Shown here one piece after another: positions 30,411 through 40,098 of a DNA stretch of 64,000 nucleotides (its first letter is position 1; each line of letters begins with the position of its first letter). A program made the position numbers and the translations under genes. The stretch is taken from assembly GCA_946415705.1 (NCBI GenBank), contig CAMKTN010000009.1, forward strand, positions 1 to 64,000, given 5' to 3'. This DNA is from an uncultured Prevotellaceae bacterium (GTDB taxonomy: Bacteria > Bacteroidota > Bacteroidia > Bacteroidales > Bacteroidaceae). Under the pieces are notes generated by a model. The model was not told the DNA's origin, ran no database searches, and was given only the letters and a program-made list of their open reading frames with translations.

Positions 30411-31195
30411 TACAGCCCTCTGGCTTTGTAGATGAGGTCTCTGGCCTCGTTGATCTCGCGCATCTTCTTCTCGGCCGCCGCGCGGATGTCCTCGCCCAGC
30501 GAGGCAACGCGGTCGGGGTGATGCTTGACGACCAGACGCTTGTAGGCGGCACGCACCTCGTCATCGCTTGCGCTCTCGTCGATCTCCAACACTGCGTAGG
30601 CATCCTTCAGGCTCGTGCTGCCCAGTCCGAGCATGGAGTTGAGTTCCGCCTCGGAAAGACCCAGGGCTGCCGTCACCTCGCGCAACGCCGTAATCTCCTC
30701 AGGCGCTACGTGGCCGTCGGCCTTCGCCAGCATGGCCAGCAGCGAGAGCAGCTGCAGACGCTGCGACTCGCTGAGCACGCCGCGCATCTGGGCGCAGCAG
30801 TCGTTGATGGTCTGCCGGAAAGCACCCGGCTGTGTGGCATCCATCTGTTTCTGCTGCTCGAAGAGGCGCAGCAGGATGGCATTGCCCTCCTCCACTGCCG
30901 CCTCGCCGAAGTTCGCGCGCAGGAACTGGCGGATAGCCTCCATCTCGCTGTGCATCACCTTGCCGTCGGCACGGATGATATAACTTGCCAGCGTCAGCAG
31001 CGAGAACAGGAAACCGTTGCGCGTGCCTTGCGCCGTGCGGTCATAGCCGCTGCCGCCGCCCTCGCCATCACCGATCAATCCATTGTCACTCGACATCGTG
31101 TCAAACAGCGCGCCAAGCACGAAGCCCGCCAGCGCCCCGATGGGTCCGCCTGAGAGGAGCCCCAAGAAGCCCCCAATCCATTTTCCTGCTGCCAT
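30410..31195 (-). CDS. TerB/DnaJ-domain protein (DjlA-like)
   Basis: TerB-like centre and J domain DAYAVLEIDESASDDEVRAAYKRLVVKHHPDR. Confidence 0.85.
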   Translation of the reverse strand: MAAGKWIGGFLGLLSGGPIGALAGFVLGALFDTMSSDNGLIGDGEGGGSGYDRTAQGTRNGFLFSLLTLASYIIRADGKVMHSEMEAIRQFLRANFGEAAVEEGNAILLRLFEQQKQMDATQPGAFRQTINDCCAQMRGVLSESQRLQLLSLLAMLAKADGHVAPEEITALREVTAALGLSEAELNSMLGLGSTSLKDAYAVLEIDESASDDEVRAAYKRLVVKHHPDRVASLGEDIRAAAEKKMREINEARDLIYKARGL

Positions 31196-31437
31196 ATTCT
31201 TAGTTTAAAGTTGAAGGTTTAAAGTTTAAGGAGTTGCGGGGCAAAGGTAGCGATAATTTGGGAGATGAAAGCGGTTAAGCGCAGAAAAGTTGTCAAAAAT
31301 TTGGAGGAATCAACAAAAACCTCTACTTTTGCCCCCAGAAATCATTCGCAACAATCCATGCAGGCCACGCCAAGTGGCACTTACGGGATTGTTGCGTATT
31401 TTTGTATGCACGATCACGATAAGTTAAAGCGTTCACA

Positions 31438-31959
31438 ATGAACGCATTCGTTCTTTCACTTATTGTAATCGTAACTATGATGAACAGAAAAAGTTTCAGG
31501 AGGCAGAAAGTCAACTGCCTCTGCCGTTGCACACCCCAGGCGGGCATCGAGACACTCTCCACATCGCTGGTACGCCTCACCCGGCAACAAGCCTTCGACG
31601 TCGTCGCCACCTCCCGCTCCACGAGCGTCATCGCCGCCACAGCCCTGCGCGCCGGGCGCCTCTTCGAGCAACTCCACATGCCCTACGTGGCCCTCACCCT
31701 CTATCGCACAGCCATCTACCGCATCCAGCGCATCGACTATGACCGCGCCGAGGACTACTACACCTACGGCCCCCTGCCGCCCAACCCCTACTACCGTCCC
31801 TGGAGCGCCCGCATCAACGATGCCGATGCCCTCGAAATCGCCCAGCAGCTCGACGCCCTCTACCACCATCTGCACCTGCCCGGCTACGCCCACCAGTGCC
31901 GCCTTGTCAACACCTTCTACGAACGCATGTTCCGCAGCGTCTATAGCGCTTGCATGTAG
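31438..31959 (+). CDS. Hypothetical protein
   Basis: 173-aa ORF, coding-like composition, TACTTTTG box upstream; start may be 31438 or the downstream Met. Confidence 0.6.
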   Translation: MNAFVLSLIVIVTMMNRKSFRRQKVNCLCRCTPQAGIETLSTSLVRLTRQQAFDVVATSRSTSVIAATALRAGRLFEQLHMPYVALTLYRTAIYRIQRIDYDRAEDYYTYGPLPPNPYYRPWSARINDADALEIAQQLDALYHHLHLPGYAHQCRLVNTFYERMFRSVYSACM

Positions 31960-32068
31960 GCCTTCAACTGAATAGGGAATCTCCCACGGAGTTTAGGCGT
32001 TTTCCCTTTCACGGTTAAAGAAAAGGCTGTACTTTTGCAACATCAAAACCACTTAAAAGCATACGACT

Positions 32069-32671
32069 ATGAAAAAATGGTACTTCAATATCGCCCTTAT
32101 GAGCTTCACGCTGTTCATGGGCTTCAGCTTCACCAGCTGCGAAATGGATCCCGACGATAACATCGGCTACGACCTGAGAGGTCACTGGTTCGGAGACCTC
32201 GATATGTACTACGACGGCATCCCCGCTCGCGGTTCCGACATCATCTTCTACCCCGAAGGCTACGGCTACCATCGCGGCACCGGCACACAAATCGACTACT
32301 ACGGTCGCTATGGTCGTGAGCGCATCATTCATGACTTCAGCTACCAAATCAACCGAGGTGTCATCTACCTCACCTTCTACGATGAGCCCGAACTGGACTG
32401 CACCATCAGCGACTACGGCCTCAACGCCTACAAATTCTGGGGACGCATCGACGGCCGTTACTCCAGTACCAACTTCAGCCTGCGCAACTACGACAGCGAC
32501 TGGGATCGCTACGGCTACGACGGCTATGACTACGACTACGACCGCCGCTACTACGGAGGTTACTACACGAAACAGGAAATCGACCTGGAAGACCTCTCGA
32601 CGAGCCCTTCCGAACCCGACAGCACCATCTCCAAGCCCAAAGCCACACGCGGCGTAAACCAAACACTATAA
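32069..32671 (+). CDS. Hypothetical lipoprotein rich in Tyr/Asp
   Basis: Signal peptide with FTSCEMDPDD; TACTTTTG promoter box upstream. Confidence 0.75.
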   Translation: MKKWYFNIALMSFTLFMGFSFTSCEMDPDDNIGYDLRGHWFGDLDMYYDGIPARGSDIIFYPEGYGYHRGTGTQIDYYGRYGRERIIHDFSYQINRGVIYLTFYDEPELDCTISDYGLNAYKFWGRIDGRYSSTNFSLRNYDSDWDRYGYDGYDYDYDRRYYGGYYTKQEIDLEDLSTSPSEPDSTISKPKATRGVNQTL

Positions 32672-32673
32672 AA

Positions 32674-32715
32674 GCAAACGAGGCTGCACTAAGATGCAGT
32701 CTCGTTTGCTTTTGC
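32674..32715 (+). terminator. Hairpin terminator
   Basis: GCAAACGAGGCTGCA..TGCAGTCTCGTTTGCTTTT. Confidence 0.75.
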
Positions 32716-32815
32716 ACCCTTACGCCCCACGCCCTTACTCCAACACCCATCGCGCCGCACAACATCAGCCTCCGCACCAAGGTGCGTTGAGTGTCTCACC
32801 ATGGTGATCCACCCC

Positions 32816-32853
32816 GAAGAGCTAGGTCTTACGGCCGTAAGACCTAGCTCTTC
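32816..32853. repeat. Perfect 38-bp palindrome
   Basis: GAAGAGCTAGGTCTTACGGCCGTAAGACCTAGCTCTTC. Confidence 0.95.
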
Positions 32854-32882
32854 TTTTAAAGACACTACTACTCCCTCGCCTG

Positions 32883-32941
32883 ACCCTCTATAGTCCCTAC
32901 GCGCAGACACTATAGAGGGTCGGAAGAGAGACTATAGAGGG
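32883..32941. repeat. 12-bp inverted repeat plus third half-site
   Basis: ACCCTCTATAGT (32883-32894) / ACTATAGAGGGT (32909-32920) and ACTATAGAGGG at 32931. Confidence 0.9.
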
Positions 32942-32947
32942 AACACA

Positions 32948-32988
32948 CTTACACAGCAGGCTGCATCACGCGATGCAGCCTGCTGGAT
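32948..32988. repeat. 41-bp palindromic repeat, copy 2
   Basis: CTTACACAGCAGGCTGCATC-ACGC-GATGCAGCCTGCTGGAT; differs from copy 1 only in the 4-nt loop. Confidence 0.95.
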
Positions 32989-33093
32989 GAAATTTTGTGC
33001 TCTGTGCGCTTGGAGTTGAGAAAAATCGGTTTCTTTTGCGCGTGGTTGGGGATTAATGTGTACATTTGCAGGCAGAAATAAAAAGATACAGAT

Positions 33094-34308
33094 ATGAGCA
33101 GACGGAAGGAAGAGGCCCTAGCGGCGGGTGTGCAGGTGAATGAAACCAAGCACAGCATGAAACGACGTAAGCCTTGGCATGATTATCGCTGCAAAGGGAC
33201 TTATATGCTGACACTGGTGGTGGCTGAACGGCGGCCGCTGTTGGGGCGGTTGGTGGCTTCGGAAGTTGGGGTACCCGCAGCAGGGGTACCCGCAGTTGGA
33301 TTGCCCGCAGTTGAAACTGCGGGAGTGGAGGCCATTACGGAAAGAGTGGGGGCGGTTGCGACGAAAGTTGAGGCTAGGGTGGAGTTGACGAGGTTAGGGC
33401 GCGTGATACGCGATGAGGAGGTGAGGAAGATAAGCGAGATTTACAAGATGGTTGAGGTGTGGAAGCTATGCATCATGCCAGACCATATACACATGATAGT
33501 AAGGGTGAAGGAGGATATACCAGAAGGGAAGCATCTGGGCATTGTCATTAGGGGATTCAAGGCCGGGTGCTCTCGGGCGTGGTGGAGAGAGAGGGGGCCC
33601 TGCGTTCAAACGCAGGGAGTGGGGACTTTAGCTCCCGCATCGGTTTCGGCAATGGAAGTAGCTACCACTCCCGCATCAGCCACCACTCCCGCAGTATCTA
33701 CTGCGGGTAATACAGCGGGCAAAACCGCGGGGGAAGCCGCGAGCGCGGCCGGCCCTTCCCTCTTTGAAAGCGGCTATAACGATTTGATTTTGCTCGGGGA
33801 TGGGCAGCTTGATAATTGGAAGCATTACCTCGACGATAATCCACGAAGGCTGGCTATCAAACGACAACATCCTGAGTTCTTCACTACTATGCAATATGTT
33901 GACATCGCCCAGTGGCATTGTCAAGCTGTGGGGAATCGTTTCCTATTGGACATTCCCCAGAAGGTGGCGGTTATCGTGCATCGTGCTTATACCGACAAAG
34001 ACTTCGCAGAGAAAAAAGCGGAGTGGTTAGCATGTGGAGAGGCTGGCGGGGGGCTGGTGAGTGCCGCCATTGCTAGTCGCGAGAAGGAGGTGATGCGAGA
34101 GGCTATGGATAGGGGCTATCGCATCATCCTAGTTCGTGAGAATGGTTTCCCCGCCTTATACAAGCCCGCCGGGGAGTCGTTCGACGCGTGCTCGGAGGGG
34201 CGACTGCTGCAGGTCTGCCCATGGGAGTATCATATGGAGCGGCGCGTCATCTCGCGAGAGCAATGCCTGTCACTGAACAGGTTAGTGGAGTACATTGCCA
34301 GTCACTGA
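33094..34308 (+). CDS. RAYT-like (Y1/IS200-type HUH) transposase with DprA-like C-terminal extension
   Basis: YMLTLVVAERRPLLG, KLCIMPDHIHMIVRV (HUH), GYNDLILL..YLDDNPRR; C-term REKEVMREAMDRGYRIILVRENGFPALYKPAGESFDACSEGRLLQVCPW; TACATTTG box at 33060. Confidence 0.8.
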   Translation: MSRRKEEALAAGVQVNETKHSMKRRKPWHDYRCKGTYMLTLVVAERRPLLGRLVASEVGVPAAGVPAVGLPAVETAGVEAITERVGAVATKVEARVELTRLGRVIRDEEVRKISEIYKMVEVWKLCIMPDHIHMIVRVKEDIPEGKHLGIVIRGFKAGCSRAWWRERGPCVQTQGVGTLAPASVSAMEVATTPASATTPAVSTAGNTAGKTAGEAASAAGPSLFESGYNDLILLGDGQLDNWKHYLDDNPRRLAIKRQHPEFFTTMQYVDIAQWHCQAVGNRFLLDIPQKVAVIVHRAYTDKDFAEKKAEWLACGEAGGGLVSAAIASREKEVMREAMDRGYRIILVRENGFPALYKPAGESFDACSEGRLLQVCPWEYHMERRVISREQCLSLNRLVEYIASH

Positions 34309-34318
34309 CGTGTAGCTT

Positions 34319-35713
34319 CTACTTGCGGCCGTAAGAGGGATCCACTTTGATGAAGGCGGTGACAGCAAAGGTGACGAGGCAGCAGGCCATGACCCACCAG
34401 AAGAAGCCTACATAGCCCAGCGTGTCGGCCATCCAACCGGCAATCATACCAGGAATCATCATACCCAGTGCTTGCATGGCGGTGCAGATGCTGAAGACGG
34501 CGGTACTGCGCTCGCCCTGAGAGAAATAGACAAGATAGAGCATATAGGCCGTGAAGCCGAAGCCGTAGCCAAACTGCTCGATGAAGACACATGTATTGAC
34601 CACAAGCAACGAAGGTGCAACGGCAGAGGCCAGATAGACATAAACCAGATCAGGCAACGAAATGCTCAGCACCATAGGCCACAGCCAACGCTTCAACCCG
34701 TGGCGCGACACACACCAGCCACCGAGCAGACCGCCGATGGTGAGGCCGATAATACCTATCGTTCCATAGACAAAACCCACGGTTTCGGTGGAGAATGCTA
34801 AGCCGCCAGCGTCCGTGCTATCAAGCAGAAAGGGGTTGGCAATCTTCACCAATTGGCCCTCCGGGAAGCGGAAGAGGAGCATGAAGAATAGGGCGGGAAT
34901 AATGTGAGGCTTGGTGAAGAATGTCTTCAGCGCAAGCCAGAAGTCGCGGAGGATGCCTGATGGGCGACGCTCCTCCACAGCGACCTTGGGCAATGCCACT
35001 GCGTGCCAGAGCCACAGCGCCAGGAAAAGACCAGCTAAGACCAAGAAGGAGATGCTCCATGCCATAGGGATGGACTGCGAATGCTCCAGCCAACCGGCAA
35101 ACATGACCAGTAAGCCTTGACCAAAGATATTGCCAATGCGATAGAACGTAGAGCGGATGCCTACATAAAGGCTTTGGTCGTGGGTGTCCAAGCCCAAGAT
35201 ATAGAAGCCGTCGGCAGCGATGTCGTGCGTAGCACTGGCAAAGGCCAGAAGCCAGAAGAATGCCAACGAACCCTGCAACCAGTAGGCTGTGGGCAGCGTG
35301 AAGGCAATGCCTGCAAAACCAGCGCCGATGAGCAACTGCATCAACAGAACCCACCACCGCTCAGTCTTCACCGCTGCAATGAAAGGGCTCCACAGGGGTT
35401 TGATGACCCAAGGCAGATAGAGCCACGAGGTGTAGAGAGCCAAGTCGGTGTTGGAGAGGCCCATGCGTTTGTACATCGTAGTGGCAATGACCATGACTGC
35501 GACGTATGGCAAAGCCTCGGCAAGGTAGAGGGAGGGCACCCAAGCGTAGGGGCGGGAGGAAGACTCTCCCCCCTGCCTGTCCGTCCTCGGCTTAGGAGTT
35601 AAGCCTCGGTCGCTCGGGGAACTTGACATTAAGTCAACTTCCTTGTCCTTCGCTACCCTTGTAGGGAGGGGAGTAGAATGTGTTTGAGCGGTTGTATTCA
35701 TATTATTGACCAT
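34319..35713 (-). CDS. MFS transporter, AmpG-like; true start uncertain
   Basis: SLYLAEALPYVAVMVIATTMYKRMGLSNTDLALYTSWLYLPWVIKPLWSP. Confidence 0.8.
   Translation of the reverse strand: MVNNMNTTAQTHSTPLPTRVAKDKEVDLMSSSPSDRGLTPKPRTDRQGGESSSRPYAWVPSLYLAEALPYVAVMVIATTMYKRMGLSNTDLALYTSWLYLPWVIKPLWSPFIAAVKTERWWVLLMQLLIGAGFAGIAFTLPTAYWLQGSLAFFWLLAFASATHDIAADGFYILGLDTHDQSLYVGIRSTFYRIGNIFGQGLLVMFAGWLEHSQSIPMAWSISFLVLAGLFLALWLWHAVALPKVAVEERRPSGILRDFWLALKTFFTKPHIIPALFFMLLFRFPEGQLVKIANPFLLDSTDAGGLAFSTETVGFVYGTIGIIGLTIGGLLGGWCVSRHGLKRWLWPMVLSISLPDLVYVYLASAVAPSLLVVNTCVFIEQFGYGFGFTAYMLYLVYFSQGERSTAVFSICTAMQALGMMIPGMIAGWMADTLGYVGFFWWVMACCLVTFAVTAFIKVDPSYGRK
35566..35673. repeat. Dispersed structured repeat, copy B
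   Basis: Hairpins GGCTTA-GGAGT-TAAGCC and TTGAC-ATTAA-GTCAA inside outer CTCCCC/GGGGAG; homologous to 20038-20150. Confidence 0.75.
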
Positions 35714-35729
35714 TGTCCATTGTCAATTT

Positions 35730-36953
35730 TCAATTGTCCATTCCCCTCTGGGGCAGGTGGGAGAGTCTGCCGGCGATGAGGGCTGGGACGGCCATGAAGG
35801 CATCGAGGGTGAAGAAGGCTCTGAAGCCCAGATACTCCGCCAAGCCGCCGGAGATGGCCATCGGGAGGAGCATCACCAGGGCTACGGCCGGGATATAGAT
35901 GTAGTTGACGGTGCTGCTATAACGCTCGCCGGAGACGGCACGGATATAGGGAATGCACGCATTCAGCCCGAGGCCGAAGGTGAACTGAGCCACGAACGTG
36001 GCGAGGCAGAGCATCGGCAGCGTCTGCGGGGGCCAGAGGGTCATGGCGTAATACACAAAGGGCGACAGCACCAGCGTGACATGTGCGAAGGGAATGGAAG
36101 AGAAGACTTTTGTCTTGCGCTCCCACCTACTGCCGAGGCCGAGGCCAAGGGAAAAGGCGATGATACCGACCGTACCCTGCGCCATACCAATCCACTGCAG
36201 CGAGCAGCCCAGGCCTCCTTCGCTCACGGGCGCCAATAGGAAGAGGACGCGCGTGTGAAACATCAGCGCCTGCGGCAGCAACAGGAAGAACAGGCACAAC
36301 AGGGCGGCACTGCGCCAACGAGGCGCCTCGGCCTCCGCCTCACGCGGTTCATCAGTAGCAGGAACCACCTTGCGGAGCGCCCACAGCTGCCACAGCGTCA
36401 GCAACAGATAGAGGGCTGCCAGCAGATAGATGACGGTGCTCCACGACCACGCCATCGGATTGCGGTACTTGTGGAAGAACACCTCCAACGCACCCACGCT
36501 CAGTAGCGTCAGGCCGTAGGTAACGACGGTAAACGCCTGCAAGAACGTGATCTTCAGGGAATGGTAGAAGTGTTGTTCACGAGTGCTCAGCCGCTGCTCA
36601 TAGTAGGTCCGCGCTAGCAGCATGTGACAGGCACAGAGGGTACCGAGCAGAAAGAGGAGTCCGAAAAGGAGATAGGGCTGCGGCGACGGCTGTCGGACGC
36701 TGTAGGCCAGCGCGAACAACAGTGCACACATCAGCACCTCCGTGATGCGCAGTGCATGATGCACCGCTCCGCAGCGTAGTAGCCACTCGCGCAGCCACGA
36801 CTTCAGCACCCACGGCAGCGTCAGCAGCGCACACAACAGCGTGCTTTCACCCCACCCTACTCCCAGCTGCACAAACAGCAACAGTGCCACGAAGGTTATC
36901 ATGGCACTGGGGATGGCCTCAGCGGCGAGGAGGGATGGGAGCCAGCGCATCAA
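35730..36953 (-). CDS. MFS transporter
   Basis: 407 aa, ~12 hydrophobic segments. Confidence 0.75.
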   Translation of the reverse strand: MMRWLPSLLAAEAIPSAMITFVALLLFVQLGVGWGESTLLCALLTLPWVLKSWLREWLLRCGAVHHALRITEVLMCALLFALAYSVRQPSPQPYLLFGLLFLLGTLCACHMLLARTYYEQRLSTREQHFYHSLKITFLQAFTVVTYGLTLLSVGALEVFFHKYRNPMAWSWSTVIYLLAALYLLLTLWQLWALRKVVPATDEPREAEAEAPRWRSAALLCLFFLLLPQALMFHTRVLFLLAPVSEGGLGCSLQWIGMAQGTVGIIAFSLGLGLGSRWERKTKVFSSIPFAHVTLVLSPFVYYAMTLWPPQTLPMLCLATFVAQFTFGLGLNACIPYIRAVSGERYSSTVNYIYIPAVALVMLLPMAISGGLAEYLGFRAFFTLDAFMAVPALIAGRLSHLPQRGMDN

Positions 36954-38431
36954 TAAGAGCGGGCGATGAGGACGCGATACTTGGCAGGCTTGCCGCTGAC
37001 CATATCGGTGCCGGGTGTCTGCTCAAAGGCGAAGGGCACGCAACGGATGGTGGCCTGCGTGTCTTCCTTGATTTTAGCCTCGGTCTCGGCAGTGCCGTCC
37101 CAGTGGCAGAGGAAGAAGCCGCCGTCCTTGATGCGCTCCTTGAACTCCTCGTAGTTGTCACATTCGTAGATACGCTCATCGCGGTACTTGCGAGCCTTCT
37201 CGAAGATGGCTGTCTGCATCTCGTCGAGGAGGTTCTTGACAGCTGCGGCGATGCCGTCGCAGCTCACCGTCTCCTTCTCCAGCGTATCGCGGCGCATCAC
37301 CTCGATGGTGTTATTCTCGAGGTCGCGACCGCCCATGACGAGGCGCACGGGAATGCCCTTCAGCTCGTAGTCGGCGAACTTGAAGCCCGGGCGCTTCTGG
37401 TCGTTGTCATCCAGCTTCACGCTGATGCCCATCGCCTTCAGCTCGTCGGCAATGGCAGCCAACTTCTCGCGGATTGCAGCCAGCTGGTCATCGGTCTTAT
37501 AGATGGGGATGAGCACCACCTGGATGGGTGCCAATGCGGGCGGCAGCACGAGGCCGTTGTCGTCGGAGTGTGTCATGATGAGTGCACCCATCAGACGGGT
37601 GGAGACGCCCCACGACGTAGCCCACGCATATTCGAGTTCATTGTCCTTGTTGATGAACTGGACGCCGAAAGCCTTACCGAAGTTCTGACCCAGGAAGTGG
37701 CTGGTGCCGCTCTGCAGCGCCTTTCCGTCCTGCATCATCGCCTCGATGGTGTAGGTGTCGAGGGCACCGGCGAAACGCTCTGTCTCGCTCTTCACGCCCT
37801 GCATCACAGGCACTGCCATCACCTTCTCGGCGAAGTCGGCATACACCTTCAACATCTGGCGGGCACGTTCCTCAGCCTCCTCGCGGGTGGCATGGGCGGT
37901 GTGGCCCTCCTGCCACAGGAACTCGGCGGTGCGCAGGAACAGACGCGTACGCATCTCCCAACGCATCACGTTGCACCACTGGTTGACCAGCAGTGGCAGG
38001 TCGCGGTAGGAATGGATCCAGTTCTTGAACGTATTCCAGATGATGGTCTCGGAGGTAGGACGGATGATGAGTTCCTCCTCCAGCTTGGCCTCGGGATCTA
38101 CGACGACACCGTCATGTGTCTCGTTGGTCTTCAAGCGATAGTGTGTCACCACGGCACACTCCTTTGCGAAGCCCTCGACATGCTCGGCCTCGCGCGAAAG
38201 GAAGCTCTTGGGGATGAGCAGGGGGAAATAGGCGTTCTGCACACCTGTCTGCTTGAACATATCGTCCAGCGTGCGCTGCATCTTCTCCCAGATGGCGTAG
38301 CCATAAGGCTTTATCACCATGCAACCGCGCACATCGCTCTGTTCAGCGAGGTCCGCTTTTACCACCAATTCATTATACCATTGCGAGTAATTCTCGCTGC
38401 GTTTTGTTAAATCTTTTAGTTCTTTTGCCAT
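36950..38431 (-). CDS. proS: Prolyl-tRNA synthetase (archaeal/eukaryote-like type)
   Basis: [49 protein letters not shown]. Confidence 0.97.
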   Translation of the reverse strand: MAKELKDLTKRSENYSQWYNELVVKADLAEQSDVRGCMVIKPYGYAIWEKMQRTLDDMFKQTGVQNAYFPLLIPKSFLSREAEHVEGFAKECAVVTHYRLKTNETHDGVVVDPEAKLEEELIIRPTSETIIWNTFKNWIHSYRDLPLLVNQWCNVMRWEMRTRLFLRTAEFLWQEGHTAHATREEAEERARQMLKVYADFAEKVMAVPVMQGVKSETERFAGALDTYTIEAMMQDGKALQSGTSHFLGQNFGKAFGVQFINKDNELEYAWATSWGVSTRLMGALIMTHSDDNGLVLPPALAPIQVVLIPIYKTDDQLAAIREKLAAIADELKAMGISVKLDDNDQKRPGFKFADYELKGIPVRLVMGGRDLENNTIEVMRRDTLEKETVSCDGIAAAVKNLLDEMQTAIFEKARKYRDERIYECDNYEEFKERIKDGGFFLCHWDGTAETEAKIKEDTQATIRCVPFAFEQTPGTDMVSGKPAKYRVLIARSY

Positions 38432-38646
38432 ATTTCTGATGCGACTGCGTCGCGGTTTAATGTTTCATGCTTCACATTTTAAAAGGGCTCTGTCCTTCTG
38501 TTTTCACAAATTCGGGTGCAAAGTTAGCGATTTTTTCGCGTGAAACTACAAAATCTTCCATCTTTCATCGCTCGTCTGTAATCTTTTTTGTACTTTTGCA
38601 CCCAGAAAATGATTTTTTAACTATTCATTCATTAAACACAACAATT

Positions 38647-39372
38647 ATGAAAGGATTAAAGTTTTATGCATTCGCCCTCTGCGCTGCTTTGCTGTTTCAA
38701 TCCTGTGGCATGAATAATACCACGAAGGCTGCCTTGATTGGTGGCGGTAGTGGTGCCGCTCTCGGCGCCGCTCTCGGTGGTATCCTTGCCAAGAACAACA
38801 AAGGTCAGTGGGCTGGCATTGCAGGTGCTGCAGGTGCTGTAACAGGTGCTGCCGTAGGCGCCATCATCGGCAACAAGATGGACAAAGCCGCTGATGCTGC
38901 CAAGGAACTTGAGAACGCACAGGTAGAGACCGTTACCGACGGCAATGGCCTGAAGGCTGTGAAGCTGACTTTCGACAGCGGTATCCTCTTCGACTCTGGT
39001 AAGTCCACCCTGCGTTCCGCTGCTCAGAGCACCCTCACCAACTTCGTCAACAAGGTGCTGAAGCAGAACCCCGACATGAACGTCGGCATCCTCGGTTACA
39101 CCGACAACCAGGGCTTCAAGAGCGCTAAGACAAAGGCCCAGAGCCAGGAGATGAACAAGCAGCTCTCACAGGATCGTGCACAGTCTGTATGCAACTACAT
39201 CATCGGCCAGGGCGCTGCTTCCAGCCAGATTAAGGAAGTCGTCGGCTTCGGCGAGGAGAACCCCGTTGCCAGCAACGAGACCGCTGAAGGTCGTCAGCAG
39301 AACCGCCGCGTGGAGGTTTACCTCTATGCCAGCGAGGAGATGATTAAGGCTGCTCAGCAGGCTATTCAGTAA
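38647..39372 (+). CDS. OmpA-family lipoprotein with glycine-zipper domain
   Basis: LLFQSCGMNN lipobox; GGGSGAALGAALGG; OmpA domain GYTDNQGF..RRVEVYL; start at internal Met. Confidence 0.9.
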   Translation: MKGLKFYAFALCAALLFQSCGMNNTTKAALIGGGSGAALGAALGGILAKNNKGQWAGIAGAAGAVTGAAVGAIIGNKMDKAADAAKELENAQVETVTDGNGLKAVKLTFDSGILFDSGKSTLRSAAQSTLTNFVNKVLKQNPDMNVGILGYTDNQGFKSAKTKAQSQEMNKQLSQDRAQSVCNYIIGQGAASSQIKEVVGFGEENPVASNETAEGRQQNRRVEVYLYASEEMIKAAQQAIQ

Positions 39373-39393
39373 GCATCTGACTTTTCTCCTAAT

Positions 39394-39434
39394 AAATAAA
39401 TAAGGTACGCGCGATGCGCGTACCTTATTTATTT
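39394..39434. terminator. Bidirectional terminator
   Basis: AAATAAATAAGGTACGCG-CGATG-CGCGTACCTTATTTATTT, 18-bp stem. Confidence 0.85.
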
Positions 39435-39435
39435 C

Positions 39436-40098
39436 CTATTCCTCTATGCCCTTGATGTAGGGAAGACTCCAGTGATACTTGACGGCCAGCATACGAATGC
39501 CGATGGCCACGGTGCAGGACAAGAGAGCGCAGCCCTCTGGCGTCCAGCCCCAACGCAAGAACAGGACATAGACGATACCGCCGGCCAGGCAACAGGTGGC
39601 ATAGATCTCCTTGCGGAAGATGAGCGGCACCTCGTTGATGAGGATATCACGCAGCACACCGCCGCCGGCACCCGTGATGCAGCCCAGACAGATGGCAGCC
39701 CATGTGGGGAATCCCAATGCCAGCGACTTCTCGATACCGATGACATTGAACAGCGAGAAGCCGATGCAGTCGAACAGGAACCACGTATTATTCTGTCGCA
39801 CCAGCACCTTGCGGAACACAAACACCCACAGCAAACCGAAGATGCAGGCCAGGAGATAGATGGGTTCCTCCAACCAGAAGGGTGGTTTGCCAATCATCAG
39901 GTCACGGATGGTGCCGCCGCCACAGGCTGTCGCGATGCCCACGATGAGTGCGCCGAACAAATCGAAATGCTTAGCCGAAGCCAGACGAGCGCCGGAGACA
40001 GCGCCCGCCAGCGTGCCGATGACTTCGAGGATTACAAAAGACCAGGGGATGCTCAGCATAGCTCCCATCTCCTGAAAGAAGGTTTTAATGATTTCCAT
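39436..40098 (-). CDS. Trimeric intracellular cation channel (UPF0126) family protein
   Basis: GTLAGAVSGARLASAKHFDLFGALIVGIATACGGGTIRDLMIG. Confidence 0.9.
   Translation of the reverse strand: MEIIKTFFQEMGAMLSIPWSFVILEVIGTLAGAVSGARLASAKHFDLFGALIVGIATACGGGTIRDLMIGKPPFWLEEPIYLLACIFGLLWVFVFRKVLVRQNNTWFLFDCIGFSLFNVIGIEKSLALGFPTWAAICLGCITGAGGGVLRDILINEVPLIFRKEIYATCCLAGGIVYVLFLRWGWTPEGCALLSCTVAIGIRMLAVKYHWSLPYIKGIEE

Noticed and set aside
36752-38410. 552-aa plus-strand ORF opposite proS
   Set aside because: Antisense shadow ORF; proS is unambiguous.
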